The notes: generated by a model from the letters alone, not told the origin. A stretch of 64,000 nt of DNA from Streptomyces griseoflavus (GCF_014649995.1 NZ_BMUC01000004.1:99821-163820); one strand, 5' to 3'; positions 1 through 8,537 are shown, numbered from the stretch's first letter. Translations and numbers: made by a program.

Positions 1-1203
1 GATGTAGCGGTGGAGGAGGCGGTCGGCGGGGTTGACGGGCTTGCCGGTGGTGGTGGGGAAGTGGATGTCGGAGCCGACTGCCAGGGCCCAGGCGGGGTCG
101 ATGGTTTTGGCGATGGCGCGTTGGGCGCGGCGGGCGGTGCCGGGGGTCGGGCCGGTCGCGAGGACGTCGCGCAGGGCGAGGGCGCCTTGTGCGGCGACGG
201 ACATGCCGTGGCCGTAGGAGGGGTTGAAGGCCGCGACGGAGTCTCCGAGGAGTACCAGCCCGTCCGGCCAGGGGGTGAGGCGTTCGTAGTAGTGGCGTCG
301 GTTGGTGGTGCTGTGGGTGACCTTGACGTCGGTGAGGGGTTCGGCGTGGGCGAGGAGGTCGGCCATGATCGGGTGGCGCAGGGTGCGGGCGTAGGTCTCG
401 AAGGTGTCGGGGTCGCTGGTGGGGTGGGCTCCGGGGGCGCCCATGAGGCTGACGTGCCAGCGGTCGCCCTCGATGGGCAGGATGCCGCCGGAGTTGGCGG
501 GGCCGGGCCGGCCGGGGTCGGCCTGGACGCCGATGACGGGCCAGTCGTGGGTGGGTACGGGGGCGCGGTAGAAGCGGCTGGCGTAGACGAGGCCGGAGTC
601 GATGCGGTCCTCGGTGAGGCCGGTGATGCCGAGTCGGGCGAGCCAGTGGGGGGTGCGGGAGGCTCGGCCGGAGGCGTCGATGACGAGGTCGGCGGGGATG
701 TCGGTTTCGGTGCCGTCGGCGGTGCGTACGCGTACGCCGGTGATGTGGCGGTGGGTGCCGAGGAGGGCGACGGCCCTGGTGCGGGTGCGTGCGCTGATCC
801 GGGGGTCCTTGAGGACCTGTCCGCGCACGATGTGGTCGGTCAGGTCGCGGCTGGCGGTGATGAGGTGGTGGGTGGCGCGTTTCCAGCGGCGGTACCAGCC
901 CTCGGGCGAGTAGATGACCATGTTGGTGGTGACGGGGATGCGGTGGGCTCCGGCGGCCAGGAGGAGAGCGGTCGTGCCGGGCAGGAGTGCGTCGAACGCC
1001 TCGACGCCGCCGGTCTGCAGGAAGTGGATGTGGGCGGCCTGGGGGACGCCGGTGCGTGGTTGGGGGCCTTCGGGCAGTTCGTGGGCTTCGATGATCTCGA
1101 CGGAGTCGGCGTGTTCCTTGAGGGCCGCCGCGGCGAGCATTCCCGCGATGCTGCCCCCGATGACGACGGCTCGGTAGGGACCGCGGCGCGGGGTGTCACT
1201 CAT
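1..1203 (-). CDS. FAD-dependent monooxygenase, C-terminus cut by window edge
   Basis: Flavoprotein monooxygenase of the PHBH-like class. It probably hydroxylates or otherwise oxidises a small molecule using NAD(P)H and O2; the substrate is unknown. The N-terminus (about residues 10-30) has the dinucleotide-binding stretch VIGGSIAGMLAAAAL. A later GLVLLGDSVAAFNPSYGHGM segment is the classic FAD ribityl-binding GD motif followed by the Pro/Gly turn. All 401 codons to base 1 are open, so the C-terminus lies outside the window. The ATG at 1203 overlaps the stop of the upstream membrane-protein gene by 8 bp, indicating translational coupling. It is the last visible gene of the XRE/ImmA/membrane/oxygenase cluster. 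Family is clear, substrate is not. Confidence 0.85.
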   Translation of the reverse strand, partial: MSDTPRRGPYRAVVIGGSIAGMLAAAALKEHADSVEIIEAHELPEGPQPRTGVPQAAHIHFLQTGGVEAFDALLPGTTALLLAAGAHRIPVTTNMVIYSPEGWYRRWKRATHHLITASRDLTDHIVRGQVLKDPRISARTRTRAVALLGTHRHITGVRVRTADGTETDIPADLVIDASGRASRTPHWLARLGITGLTEDRIDSGLVYASRFYRAPVPTHDWPVIGVQADPGRPGPANSGGILPIEGDRWHVSLMGAPGAHPTSDPDTFETYARTLRHPIMADLLAHAEPLTDVKVTHSTTNRRHYYERLTPWPDGLVLLGDSVAAFNPSYGHGMSVAAQGALALRDVLATGPTPGTARRAQRAIAKTIDPAWALAVGSDIHFPTTTGKPVNPADRLLHRYI

Positions 1204-2389
1204 GGTGGGCTGCTTTCTGCGGGGGTGTGCGGTGGTGGCGGAAGTTCTGCACGACGGGTGAGGAGAGGGACCGGGACAGCGGTATGAGGTCGTGCGGGCG
1301 GTGGGGCAGGGGCGGGGTGGTGTCGGGTGGTTGGTGGGGGGTGGTGGTGCGTTGTCGTTCGCGGGCGGCGAGGAGCATGGCGGCGTCGGCGGTGACGGCG
1401 GCGTGGGCCGCGTCGCCGGTGTGGCGGAGGGCCGTGCGGTGGGCGGCCTCGCGGACGGCGGGGTCGCAGTAGGGGGTCAGGGCGAGGATCGCGTCGTAGA
1501 GGGCGGTCTTCCGTCCGGTGAGGAGGACGGCGGGTGGTGTCCGCCACCACGGCAGGGGGACGCGGACGGCGCCGGGGGTGGGGGTGTCGCGGAGGGCGCG
1601 CCAGAGCGGGGCGAGCTGCCGCAGTTGCCGTACGGCGCGGGTGGTGTCGGCGAGGCGGGGTCCGAGCAGGGGGAGGACGAAGCCGAGGATGCCGAGGACG
1701 CTCGCGGGGGCGGCGAGTCGGGGGGAGATCTCGTCGACGAGGAAGTCGAGGTGGTGGCCGGTCCAGCGGGCGGTCACGGCGGTCAGTCTCAGGACGTCGT
1801 AGCAGACGATGATCAGGTAGGCCGGGGCGAGGACGCGCAGGCCCGCCCGTAACCAGCCGTGGACTTCTCTGGACCAGCGCAGGCACAGGATGCTCGCGGT
1901 CATCATGGCGACGCCCTGTGCGGTCAGGTAGGTGACGATCATTTCCCGGATGAAGGGGGTGGTGGCGTAGTGGGCGTCGAAGAGGGTGGGTTGCTCCGTG
2001 GGCGTGTCACCGGCCCAGAAGAGGACGGCGATGGCGAGGACGGTCAGGCCGTAGGCGGTCACGCACTGGCGTGAGGCGCGTCGGGTCCGTTCCGGGGGTG
2101 CCGGCCGCCAGTTGATGATCAGGAGCAGGCTCGCCCCGGCGAACGCGGTCGTCGTCGCGTAGACGACGGGGGCGGCGAAGTTGGTGATCCCGGTGAGCCG
2201 GTTGAGTGCGGTGATGGAGTCCGGGGCGGCGAAGATCATGAGGCAGCCGGCGGCCAGGAGCAGGAGGCAGGCCGCGCGGAGCAGCGTGTCGTGGCGTCTG
2301 CGGAGCAGCGCCGGGATCTTCAGGGCGCAGACGAGCAGGAGCATGGCCCCGTAGACGTAGAAGCCGAGGCTGCTCGGTCCGGATGTCAC
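1196..2389 (-). CDS. Multi-pass membrane protein, MAB_1171c/DUF6545-like
   Basis: 397-residue integral membrane protein with about seven hydrophobic segments in the first 250 residues and a soluble C-terminal tail of about 140 residues. The tail ends in a Pro/Thr/His-rich stretch. Overall it resembles the MAB_1171c family of putative transporters (DUF6545), which in Streptomyces often sits beside ImmA/IrrE and XRE genes; this is recognised from memory. GTG start at 2389 with an AGGAAGGAAG ribosome-binding site. Codon 180 (1850-1852) is the rare leucine codon TTA, which in Streptomyces needs the bldA tRNA. Function unknown; receptor or transporter are both possible. Confidence 0.75.
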   Translation of the reverse strand: MTSGPSSLGFYVYGAMLLLVCALKIPALLRRRHDTLLRAACLLLLAAGCLMIFAAPDSITALNRLTGITNFAAPVVYATTTAFAGASLLLIINWRPAPPERTRRASRQCVTAYGLTVLAIAVLFWAGDTPTEQPTLFDAHYATTPFIREMIVTYLTAQGVAMMTASILCLRWSREVHGWLRAGLRVLAPAYLIIVCYDVLRLTAVTARWTGHHLDFLVDEISPRLAAPASVLGILGFVLPLLGPRLADTTRAVRQLRQLAPLWRALRDTPTPGAVRVPLPWWRTPPAVLLTGRKTALYDAILALTPYCDPAVREAAHRTALRHTGDAAHAAVTADAAMLLAARERQRTTTPHQPPDTTPPLPHRPHDLIPLSRSLSSPVVQNFRHHRTPPQKAAHHE

Positions 2390-2441
2390 CGTGCTGCTTC
2401 CTTCCTCGTTGCGGTCGCGGCAGGAGGGGCGCGGGGACTGG

Positions 2442-3050
2442 TCAGGTCGGGCCGAAGCGGTGTGCCATGGAGGCGTGGATGCGCCCGGTGAGGTGGCGCG
2501 GGTCGCCGGCTGTCCGGGCTTCGTCGAGGGCGGCCCGGACGTCCGTGGCGAAGCGGAAGCCGAAGTGCTCCGCTTCGAGTTCCTGGCGGATCCCGTCGTC
2601 GTCGGTGCGTGCGGCGTAGTGGAGGGCCGCGTCCCTGTGCCGGTCGGGCGGCAGGTGGGTCCGGGCGGCCTCGGAGACGGTGGCCACGAAGGCGGTCAGT
2701 GCTTCCGCCGGGGCGCTGTCCGTGGCGCGGGCGGCGGTGGGGCGGAGGTCGGTGCCCGGGCTGCCGTGGCCCTGGAACATGTGCCAGGCCTCGTGGCCGA
2801 TGATCACGATCTGGTGTTCCGGGCCGGTGTTCTGCTCGTAGACGATGAGGTCGCGGTCGGTGCGGTCGACCCAGACGCCGCTGGCGGTCGCGGGCGGGAA
2901 GGCGGCCTCGCGCAGTCGGACGGGGCGGCCCCGTACGAGGCTCAGTGCCCGGCCTATCCCGGTGATGAGGTCGCCGTGGTCCGTCGGCGGCCGTAAGTGG
3001 CGCACGAGTTCGGTGCTGAGCTTTCGCATCGCCCGTGATGGCCTGCTCAT
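2442..3050 (-). CDS. ImmA/IrrE-family metallo-endopeptidase
   Basis: 202-residue protein with the zinc-protease motif HEAWH near residue 100 (IIGHEAWHMFQGHG) and a downstream acidic helix (QELEAEHFGFRFA) that could supply the third ligand. This is the COG2856 pattern. Relatives such as ImmA and IrrE cleave a partner HTH repressor. The ATG at 3050 overlaps the stop of the XRE gene (ATGA), so the two are coupled and the XRE protein is the natural candidate substrate. Codon 19 (2994-2996) is TTA, so expression should depend on bldA. Streptomyces homologues are often labelled toxin component, for which I see no direct support here. Confidence 0.8.
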   Translation of the reverse strand: MSRPSRAMRKLSTELVRHLRPPTDHGDLITGIGRALSLVRGRPVRLREAAFPPATASGVWVDRTDRDLIVYEQNTGPEHQIVIIGHEAWHMFQGHGSPGTDLRPTAARATDSAPAEALTAFVATVSEAARTHLPPDRHRDAALHYAARTDDDGIRQELEAEHFGFRFATDVRAALDEARTAGDPRHLTGRIHASMAHRFGPT

Positions 3051-3682
3051 GGGTTCCCTTGGTCGTTGTCGAGGTCCAGCAGGGCCTGCAAGGTCGCGTT
3101 GAGGACGTTCCACCGTTCCGGTGGCAGGTCGCGTGCCTGTCTGAGGGCGATGGCGCGGACGTCGTCGTGGCCGGACGGTGCTGTCGGCGCGTCGGTTGCG
3201 GGTTCCGGGGCGCGTGGCGGCTCGAGTGCGGCGAGGAGGGGCAGCAGGGCGCGGTGGAGTACCTCGGCCGCTTCGGCGGTGAAGGCCGTCTCGCCGCCGG
3301 GGACGTGGAAGAAGCCCACGAGGCCGTGCAGGAGCTGGACGCTGGGCACCTTGTCGCCGGCGCACACCTGCCGTGCCCAGACGGCCGACACCCCGAGTCG
3401 GCGGGAGAGGTCGGCGGCCAGGCTCGACATGCGTGTGCCGGTGCGGGTGAGGTGGGCGTCCGCCATCGTCTTGATGCGGGCACGGACGCGGTCGTTGACC
3501 GTGTCGGCGGGAGGGGTGCGGCCTTCGAGGAGCGTGCGGACCGTCTCCTCCGGCAGGAGCGTCCTGGCGGCGAGGTCGCGGGAGTCGAGGATCTCCGACC
3601 GGTTCAGTCCCCGCTCCTCGATGAGCGCGTGGAGGCGTCGGAGGGTTTCGGGGAGTGGCGTGGGCGCTGTGGGTGGCTCCAT
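3047..3682 (-). CDS. XRE-family helix-turn-helix regulator
   Basis: 211 residues. The central part (about residues 85-125, SSLAADLSRRLGVSAVWARQ followed by an LLHGLVGFFHV helix) is a Cro/C1-type HTH. The N-terminal 60 residues contain another helical segment that may be a degenerate second HTH. The C-terminus is Ala/Pro-rich and then helical. It is first in the leftward cluster and overlaps the ImmA/IrrE gene by 4 bp. A probable promoter with a perfect palindrome lies just upstream (see 3726-3763), suggesting autoregulation. Predicted role: repressor relieved by the protease encoded next. Confidence 0.75.
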   Translation of the reverse strand: MEPPTAPTPLPETLRRLHALIEERGLNRSEILDSRDLAARTLLPEETVRTLLEGRTPPADTVNDRVRARIKTMADAHLTRTGTRMSSLAADLSRRLGVSAVWARQVCAGDKVPSVQLLHGLVGFFHVPGGETAFTAEAAEVLHRALLPLLAALEPPRAPEPATDAPTAPSGHDDVRAIALRQARDLPPERWNVLNATLQALLDLDNDQGNP

Positions 3683-3725
3683 CCGGGGGCTCCCACGGTG
3701 AGGTCGACGGGTCCGGTGCGCTCGC

Positions 3726-3784
3726 AGCGTACGCGTCCCGCTTTCGGGAAATCAACGATCGTTTATCGTCAGGCAACGATCATT
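3726..3784 (-). promoter_or_regulatory. Promoter and palindromic operator of the XRE cluster
   Basis: Reading leftward, TTGATT (3755-3750) and TACGCT (3731-3726) are separated by 18 bp, a plausible vegetative promoter. The perfect palindrome AACGATCGTT (3754-3763) abuts and overlaps the -35. A second near copy, AACGATCATT, lies at 3775-3784, 21 bp away (two helical turns). CCCGCTTTCGGG (3737-3748) is a further inverted repeat inside the spacer. This arrangement suits a cooperative repressor, most simply the XRE protein itself. Inferred, not tested. Confidence 0.5.
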
Positions 3785-3873
3785 TCCGGCCCGGGCGGCG
3801 CCGGCCGCTCGGGCGGGGCGTGGGAACGGGCCGCCCCGGCTCGTGTTCGGGGCGGGTGTCGCCTCCGGTGGGG

Positions 3874-4743
3874 TCAGGCGTCGTGCGGGTGGTCCGTGCC
3901 GGGCCAGGTGGCGGTCACCAGCCAGTAGCGGGCTGTCAGGTCCACGCCCTCGTCGGTCGCGTAGGTGTCGAAGGCGGCCGTGGCCGCCCGGTGGGCGTCG
4001 GCGACGGAGGCGGGGGTGGCGTCGCGGAGCCAGTGGCGCATCGGGCCCCAGCCGAAGAGGAAGTCGGCGGCGTCGGTCGCGTCCGTGCCCCAGCGCTGCA
4101 CCACTTCGAGCGGGTCCACGGCGATGTGCTCGAAGCCGGCCTCGCCGAGGACGTGTGTGGTGCGGGCGGGATCCGCGAAGGCGGCCGGGCCCGTCTCCTG
4201 CTTCTCGGTGAAGTCGGGCAGCGTGACGTGGCCGGCGACGGCGCTGAAGATCACCGACTGGTCCATGGCCGCGAACGGCTGCGGGCAGACGAAGGCCAGG
4301 CGGCCGCCGGGGCGCAGGGCGCGGCCGATGTTCGCGAACGCGGCGACCGGGTCGGCGAAGAACATGACACCGAAGCGGCTGAGGGCGACGTCGAAGGAGG
4401 CACGCTCGAACGGGTGGACCTGGGCGTCGGCCTGGAGGTGGGTGACGTTGGTGAGGTGTTCGTCGGCGGCGGTCTCGCGGGCCCGTTCCAGCATGGGGGC
4501 CGACAGGTCGACGCCGACGGCGTGGTGCGCGGTGCGGGCGGCCAGCCTGGTCAGGCGGCCGTTGCCGCAGCCGATGTCCAGGACGGTGTCCGTGTCGCGG
4601 ATGCGGGCGGCGTCGAGGAGCGGGGAGTTGGCGGGGTCGTTGAGGGCGTCGTAGCGCGACTGGTGGGCGGCCCAGTGCCGGCCCTCGTAGCCGTTCCACG
4701 CCTCGAACTGTTGGGTGTTCACGATCCGGTTGTCGTCGGGCAT
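3874..4743 (-). CDS. Class I SAM-dependent methyltransferase
   Basis: 289 residues with the Rossmann motif I VLDIGCGNGRLTRLA near residue 55, acidic motif VGVDLSAPML, then a post-motif with FGVMFFADPVAAFANI and the LRPGGRLAFVCPQP strand. This is the Methyltransf_11/25 pattern of small-molecule methyltransferases; acceptor unknown. The reading frame extends upstream to 4836, but the first 31 codons are low-complexity and unlike the family. I take ATG 4743; ATG 4752 is equally possible, and neither has a strong ribosome-binding site. Monocistronic, downstream of ku in the same direction. Confidence 0.8.
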   Translation of the reverse strand: MPDDNRIVNTQQFEAWNGYEGRHWAAHQSRYDALNDPANSPLLDAARIRDTDTVLDIGCGNGRLTRLAARTAHHAVGVDLSAPMLERARETAADEHLTNVTHLQADAQVHPFERASFDVALSRFGVMFFADPVAAFANIGRALRPGGRLAFVCPQPFAAMDQSVIFSAVAGHVTLPDFTEKQETGPAAFADPARTTHVLGEAGFEHIAVDPLEVVQRWGTDATDAADFLFGWGPMRHWLRDATPASVADAHRAATAAFDTYATDEGVDLTARYWLVTATWPGTDHPHDA

Positions 4744-4845
4744 GGTTCCCATGGTGCCGTGCGGGGCGGGTTCCCGGGTGCCGGTGGTCGCTTCCCTGTG
4801 CGACTCCGTCCGTGTGGGCGTCCGGGTCCCGGTCACGGCACCCGC

Positions 4846-5883
4846 TCAGGCGGAGCGCTTGCGGGACGCCGTCTTCTTCGCGGTGGACTTCTTCGCGGGC
4901 GTCTTCTTCGCCGTCGCCTTGGACGTGCTCTTCGCCGTGGTCTTCTTCTCGGCCCGGCTCGTCTTCGACGCCGATGCGCGGGCCGAGGACGCGGTCTTCT
5001 TCTTCGCCGTCGACGTGGACTTCTTGCCCCCGGTCTCCTTGGGCGACGAGCGGGACCCGCCGCGCTGCGGCAGGCTCTTGACCTCGGCCTCCTCCTCCGG
5101 CTGCTCCCCACGGGACTCGCGGGCCGCGCGGACGCTGTTCTCCAGGGCGGCCATCAGGTCCAGGACCTTGCCGCCCCGCTCCGGCGCGGGCGACTCCGGC
5201 GGGGCCTCGCCGGAGGCCTTCGCCGCGATGACCTCCTCGACCGCCTCCCGGTACTCGTCGTGCAGGTCCTCCAGGTCGACCTCGCCGAGGGTGTCCATCA
5301 GGGCGTCCGCCAGGTCCAGCTCCTTGTCGCGGACCGTGACGTCGGTGTCGGGTGCGACGCCCTCGGGGGCGCGGACCTCGTCCGGCCAGAGCAGTCCGTG
5401 CATGGCGATGGCGTCGCCGACCACCCGGAGCATCCCCAGCCGCTCCCGCCCGCGCAGGGCGTACTTCGCGATGGCCACCTTGTTGCTCCGCTTCAGCGCC
5501 TCGCGCAGGAGCGTGTACGGCTTGGCCGCCGGCGCGCCGCCCGCCGCCAGGTAGTACGCCGCGTCCATCTGGAGCGGGTCGATCCGGTCCTCGGGGACGA
5601 AGGCGACGATCTCGATGGTCTTGGCGGTGGGGATCGGCAGGGCGGACAGGTCCTCGTCGGTGATCGGGATGATCGTGCCGTCCGCGTCCTCGTAGCCCTT
5701 GCCGATCTCCTGGCCGGTGACCTCGCGGTCCTCCAGCTCGCAGAACTTGCGGTACCGGATCCGGCCGCCGTCCTCGGTGTGGATCTGGCGGAAGGAGATC
5801 GCGTGGTTCTCGGTGGCGTTCACCAGCTTGATCGGGATGCTGACCAGGCCGAACGAGATCGCGCCGTTCCAGATGGATCTCAC
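4846..5883 (-). CDS. ku: Ku homologue, NHEJ DNA-end-binding protein
   Basis: 345-residue bacterial Ku. It begins VRSIWNGAISFGLVSIPIKL, the hallmark Ku N-terminus, followed by the core beta-barrel region to about residue 250. The last ~90 residues are a Lys/Ala/Ser/Thr tail resembling histone H1, typical of the long actinobacterial Ku and thought to bind DNA. Ku dimers encircle double-strand ends and recruit the LigD polymerase and a ligase. A GTG at 5892 opens the frame, but AAAGG lies 8 nt before the GTG at 5883, and the family starts there. Divergent from the LigD polymerase gene, separated by only 73 bp. Confidence 0.93.
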   Translation of the reverse strand: MRSIWNGAISFGLVSIPIKLVNATENHAISFRQIHTEDGGRIRYRKFCELEDREVTGQEIGKGYEDADGTIIPITDEDLSALPIPTAKTIEIVAFVPEDRIDPLQMDAAYYLAAGGAPAAKPYTLLREALKRSNKVAIAKYALRGRERLGMLRVVGDAIAMHGLLWPDEVRAPEGVAPDTDVTVRDKELDLADALMDTLGEVDLEDLHDEYREAVEEVIAAKASGEAPPESPAPERGGKVLDLMAALENSVRAARESRGEQPEEEAEVKSLPQRGGSRSSPKETGGKKSTSTAKKKTASSARASASKTSRAEKKTTAKSTSKATAKKTPAKKSTAKKTASRKRSA

Positions 5884-5956
5884 GTGCAGCACCTTTCCGG
5901 TCGTCCGCCGATCACTGTCGGGGCTTATGTCATGGTATGCGTGGGATTCTCATCGT

Positions 5957-6838
5957 ATGGCGCCAATCACTGAGGTGGAGGGGCGGCGGCTCGCGCTCAG
6001 CAATCTGGAGAAGGTGCTGTATCCCGCCACCGGGTTCACCAAGGCGGAGGTACTGCACTACTACGCGACCGTCGCCGACGTGCTGCTGCCGCACCTGCGG
6101 GACCGGCCGGTGTCCTTCCTGCGGTATCCGGACGGGCCCGACGGCCAGGTGTTCTTCACCAAGAACGTGCCGCCGGGTACGCCCGAGTGGGTCACCACCG
6201 CCGAGGTGCCGAGGTCCGAGGGGCCGGCCCGGATGGTGCTGGTGCAGGACCTGCCGAGCCTGATGTGGGCAGCGAACCTGGTCACCGAGTTCCACACGCA
6301 CCAGTGGCTCATCGGCGACCCGGGGCAGGCCGACCGGATCGTGTTCGACCTGGATCCCGGGGCGCCGGCGACGATCGTGCACTGCTGCGAGGTCGCGGTG
6401 TGGCTGCGGGAGCGGCTCGCGGCGGACGGCATCGAGGCGTACGCCAAGACCTCCGGGTCGAAGGGGCTGCATCTGCTGGCGGCGGTGCGCGGCGCTTCCT
6501 CCGATCAGGTGTCGGAGTACGCGAAGCGGCTGGCCGTGGAGGCGGAGAAGGCCATGCCCCGGCTGGTGCTGCACCGGATGACCCGGAGCCTCAGGCCGGG
6601 GAAGGTCTTCGTCGACTGGAGCCAGAACGCCGCCCGGAAGACGACGGCCACCCCCTACACGCTGCGCGCCCGGCCCGAACCGACGGTGTCGGCGCCGGTG
6701 ACCTGGGAGGAGGTCGAGGACTGCCGGTCCCCCGAAGGGCTGGCCCTCGGCGCCCCGGACATCGGCCCCCGGGTCCAGGACTACGGCGACCTGCTGGCGC
6801 CCCTGCTGGACCCGGCGCACGCCGGCCCGCTGCCGTGA
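5957..6838 (+). CDS. ligD: LigD polymerase-domain protein (stand-alone AEP primase/polymerase)
   Basis: 293-residue archaeo-eukaryotic primase-type polymerase of the NHEJ LigD family. It contains only the Pol domain, with no phosphoesterase or ATP-ligase domain. Catalytic acids are visible as D131 and D133 in FDLDPG and D220 in VFVDWSQN; the SGSKGLH stretch between them is the conserved nucleotide-binding histidine motif. It fills gaps and adds nucleotides at Ku-held ends, preferring ribonucleotides in characterised relatives. Divergently transcribed from ku, so the pair is probably co-regulated from the 73-bp spacer. The ligase must be encoded elsewhere. The symbol reflects the domain; this is a PolDom-only member. 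Confidence 0.9.
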   Translation: MAPITEVEGRRLALSNLEKVLYPATGFTKAEVLHYYATVADVLLPHLRDRPVSFLRYPDGPDGQVFFTKNVPPGTPEWVTTAEVPRSEGPARMVLVQDLPSLMWAANLVTEFHTHQWLIGDPGQADRIVFDLDPGAPATIVHCCEVAVWLRERLAADGIEAYAKTSGSKGLHLLAAVRGASSDQVSEYAKRLAVEAEKAMPRLVLHRMTRSLRPGKVFVDWSQNAARKTTATPYTLRARPEPTVSAPVTWEEVEDCRSPEGLALGAPDIGPRVQDYGDLLAPLLDPAHAGPLP

Positions 6839-6954
6839 GACCGCCGTGAGCGCACGGCGACGGGAGGGACGGTGCGCCGGGTGCGGTCCGCCGCCTTCGC
6901 TGTTCCGCACGGGTGACGAAGCCCGGTCGTTCCCCGCGCCCGCGGGACCGGCCT

Positions 6955-7761
6955 CTACAGCCGGGCCCAGGTGTTCCGGTCCCGGGCCATGGCGTGCAGG
7001 GCCTCCACGTCGGCCGGTTTCAGGACTCCGCCCGCGAGGGCCAGGGACGGGACGTCGGCGTCCGTCAGGAGGAGCACGCCCCTGGGCGGCGCCGGGGCCG
7101 TCACGTCCGTCGCGCCGACCAGGGCGAGCACCGGGCGGACCTGCGCGGTGAGGGCGTGGGACGCCCGGTCGGCGTCGGAGCGGACCCGGTGCAGCAGGGG
7201 CCGCGGCCGGTGCCGGCCCACGGCGACGACCGGGTCGGCGACCGCGACCCGCTGCCGGCGGGCGTGCAGGGCGTGGACCGCGTACAGGCCGCCGGGGCCG
7301 ATCAGCAGGTGGTGGATGTGGTCACCTCCGGGCAGCGGGACCGAGTGCAGGGTGTACCGGCCCGAGCCCTCCGCGCGGTCCAGCGCCTCGCCCACCGCCT
7401 GCTGCGCGGCGAGCTCCCCGCGGCGCGGGTCGGGGCGGCGCAGACGGCGGACCGGGGCGGGATCGCGGTCGAGGGCGATCAGCAGTGCCTCGCCGGGGCG
7501 GTTCGGCGCGAGGTCGTCGTCGGGGTGCAGGCAGAGGCGGGCCAGTTCGGCGGGGGTGGGGACCGGAGGCGGGCCGACCGACACGGGGCCGGTGAGGAAG
7601 GGACGCAGTGCGGTGAGGACGTCCTCCTCGTAATCCGCGGCGAGCAGGTGCACCCGGCCGGCGCCCCGGTCGTACCAGGCGACGTTCCGGCCGTCCGGGA
7701 GGCAGACGCGGATCCGCTCCCGGCCGTGCCGCCAGGTCGGTATGACGCGCAGCCGGTCCAT
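6955..7761 (-). CDS. NERD-like nuclease-related domain protein
   Basis: 268 residues, soluble. The central segment HHLLIGPGGLYAVHALHA resembles the core strand-turn-strand of NERD (nuclease-related) domains, where a Lys or Asn usually follows. Here the catalytic-type lysine is not obvious (HALHARRQRV), so the protein may be non-catalytic. N-terminal residues 1-110 look like a separate alpha/beta segment, and the C-terminus includes a VLLLTDADVPSLALAGGVL strand-helix. Convergent with ligD (116 bp apart) and divergent from the phosphatase gene. The substrate, and any DNA role, are unknown. Confidence 0.6.
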   Translation of the reverse strand: MDRLRVIPTWRHGRERIRVCLPDGRNVAWYDRGAGRVHLLAADYEEDVLTALRPFLTGPVSVGPPPVPTPAELARLCLHPDDDLAPNRPGEALLIALDRDPAPVRRLRRPDPRRGELAAQQAVGEALDRAEGSGRYTLHSVPLPGGDHIHHLLIGPGGLYAVHALHARRQRVAVADPVVAVGRHRPRPLLHRVRSDADRASHALTAQVRPVLALVGATDVTAPAPPRGVLLLTDADVPSLALAGGVLKPADVEALHAMARDRNTWARL

Positions 7762-7860
7762 GCACCATCACCCCACGTCCATGGGAGCAGGCGGGTGCTC
7801 ACGGGGCAAGAAGCCGGTTACCTTGGAGAGGAGTTGGGCGGCCAGGGTGGGGAGGCGCCG

Positions 7861-8367
7861 TTGCGTACCCGTGGGAAGCGATCCGACGTACCGGCTCCCG
7901 ACAGCCCCTGGGACGAGATCGTGCCCGGTCTGTGGATGGGCGGGCACGAGTTCCGTGGCCTGTCCGGGCGGCTGGAGTCCGCCGTGGTGCACCGGCAGTT
8001 CGACCTGGTGCAGACGCTGCTGCGTTTGCCCGGGCACGGTCCGGATCCGGGCGTCGGGCACCAGGTGTGGCCGATCCCCGACGGGCCGCTGGACGGGACG
8101 CAGCTCGCGGGCGTGATCCGGCTCGCCGAAGCGGCGTGCGAGGCGCTGGACGACGGCCGCAGGGTCCTCGTGCGCTGCTTCCACGGATACAACCGTTCGG
8201 GTCTGGTCGTGGCCCACGCGCTGATGCGCCGGGGCCGTCCCGCCGAGGCGGCGATCCGGTTGATCCGCTCCCGCCGCTCCTCCTGGGCCCTGCACAACGA
8301 GCTGTTCGGCGACTACCTGCGGGCAGGGCTGCCGACGGTGCGGCTGCTGGAGGAGCTGACGGAGTAG
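7861..8367 (+). CDS. Dual-specificity/tyrosine protein phosphatase
   Basis: 168 residues with the cysteine-phosphatase P-loop CFHGYNRSG: nucleophile C106, arginine R112 (CX5R). The upstream WxxIxPGLWMGG segment is characteristic of DSP-fold proteins. Cytoplasmic, no signal peptide. TTG start at 7861 chosen because GGGGAGG sits 5 nt upstream and conserved sequence begins there; an in-frame TTG at 7834 is a weaker alternative. Presumed to dephosphorylate a protein Tyr/Ser/Thr or a small phospho-compound. Divergent neighbour is the NERD-like gene. Confidence 0.8.
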   Translation: MRTRGKRSDVPAPDSPWDEIVPGLWMGGHEFRGLSGRLESAVVHRQFDLVQTLLRLPGHGPDPGVGHQVWPIPDGPLDGTQLAGVIRLAEAACEALDDGRRVLVRCFHGYNRSGLVVAHALMRRGRPAEAAIRLIRSRRSSWALHNELFGDYLRAGLPTVRLLEELTE

Positions 8368-8537
8368 CCGTCGGCGGGCGGAGGCTTCACCCGGAGGGCG
8401 CAGTGCGGCCCGGATGCCGCCCGGCGGGCGCGGCGCCGTCCCGATGGCGCAGCAGGGCGGGCGGGGTGCGGGGAGGCGCTCCTAGTGTGGCGACAGGTCA
8501 CCCATGACCCATTTGTCCCCTACATGGAGGTACCACC

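Noticed and set aside
10-1287. 425-codon plus-strand frame, Gly/Val/Asp-rich
   Set aside because: Antisense shadow of the FAD monooxygenase, which has clear motifs on the minus strand.
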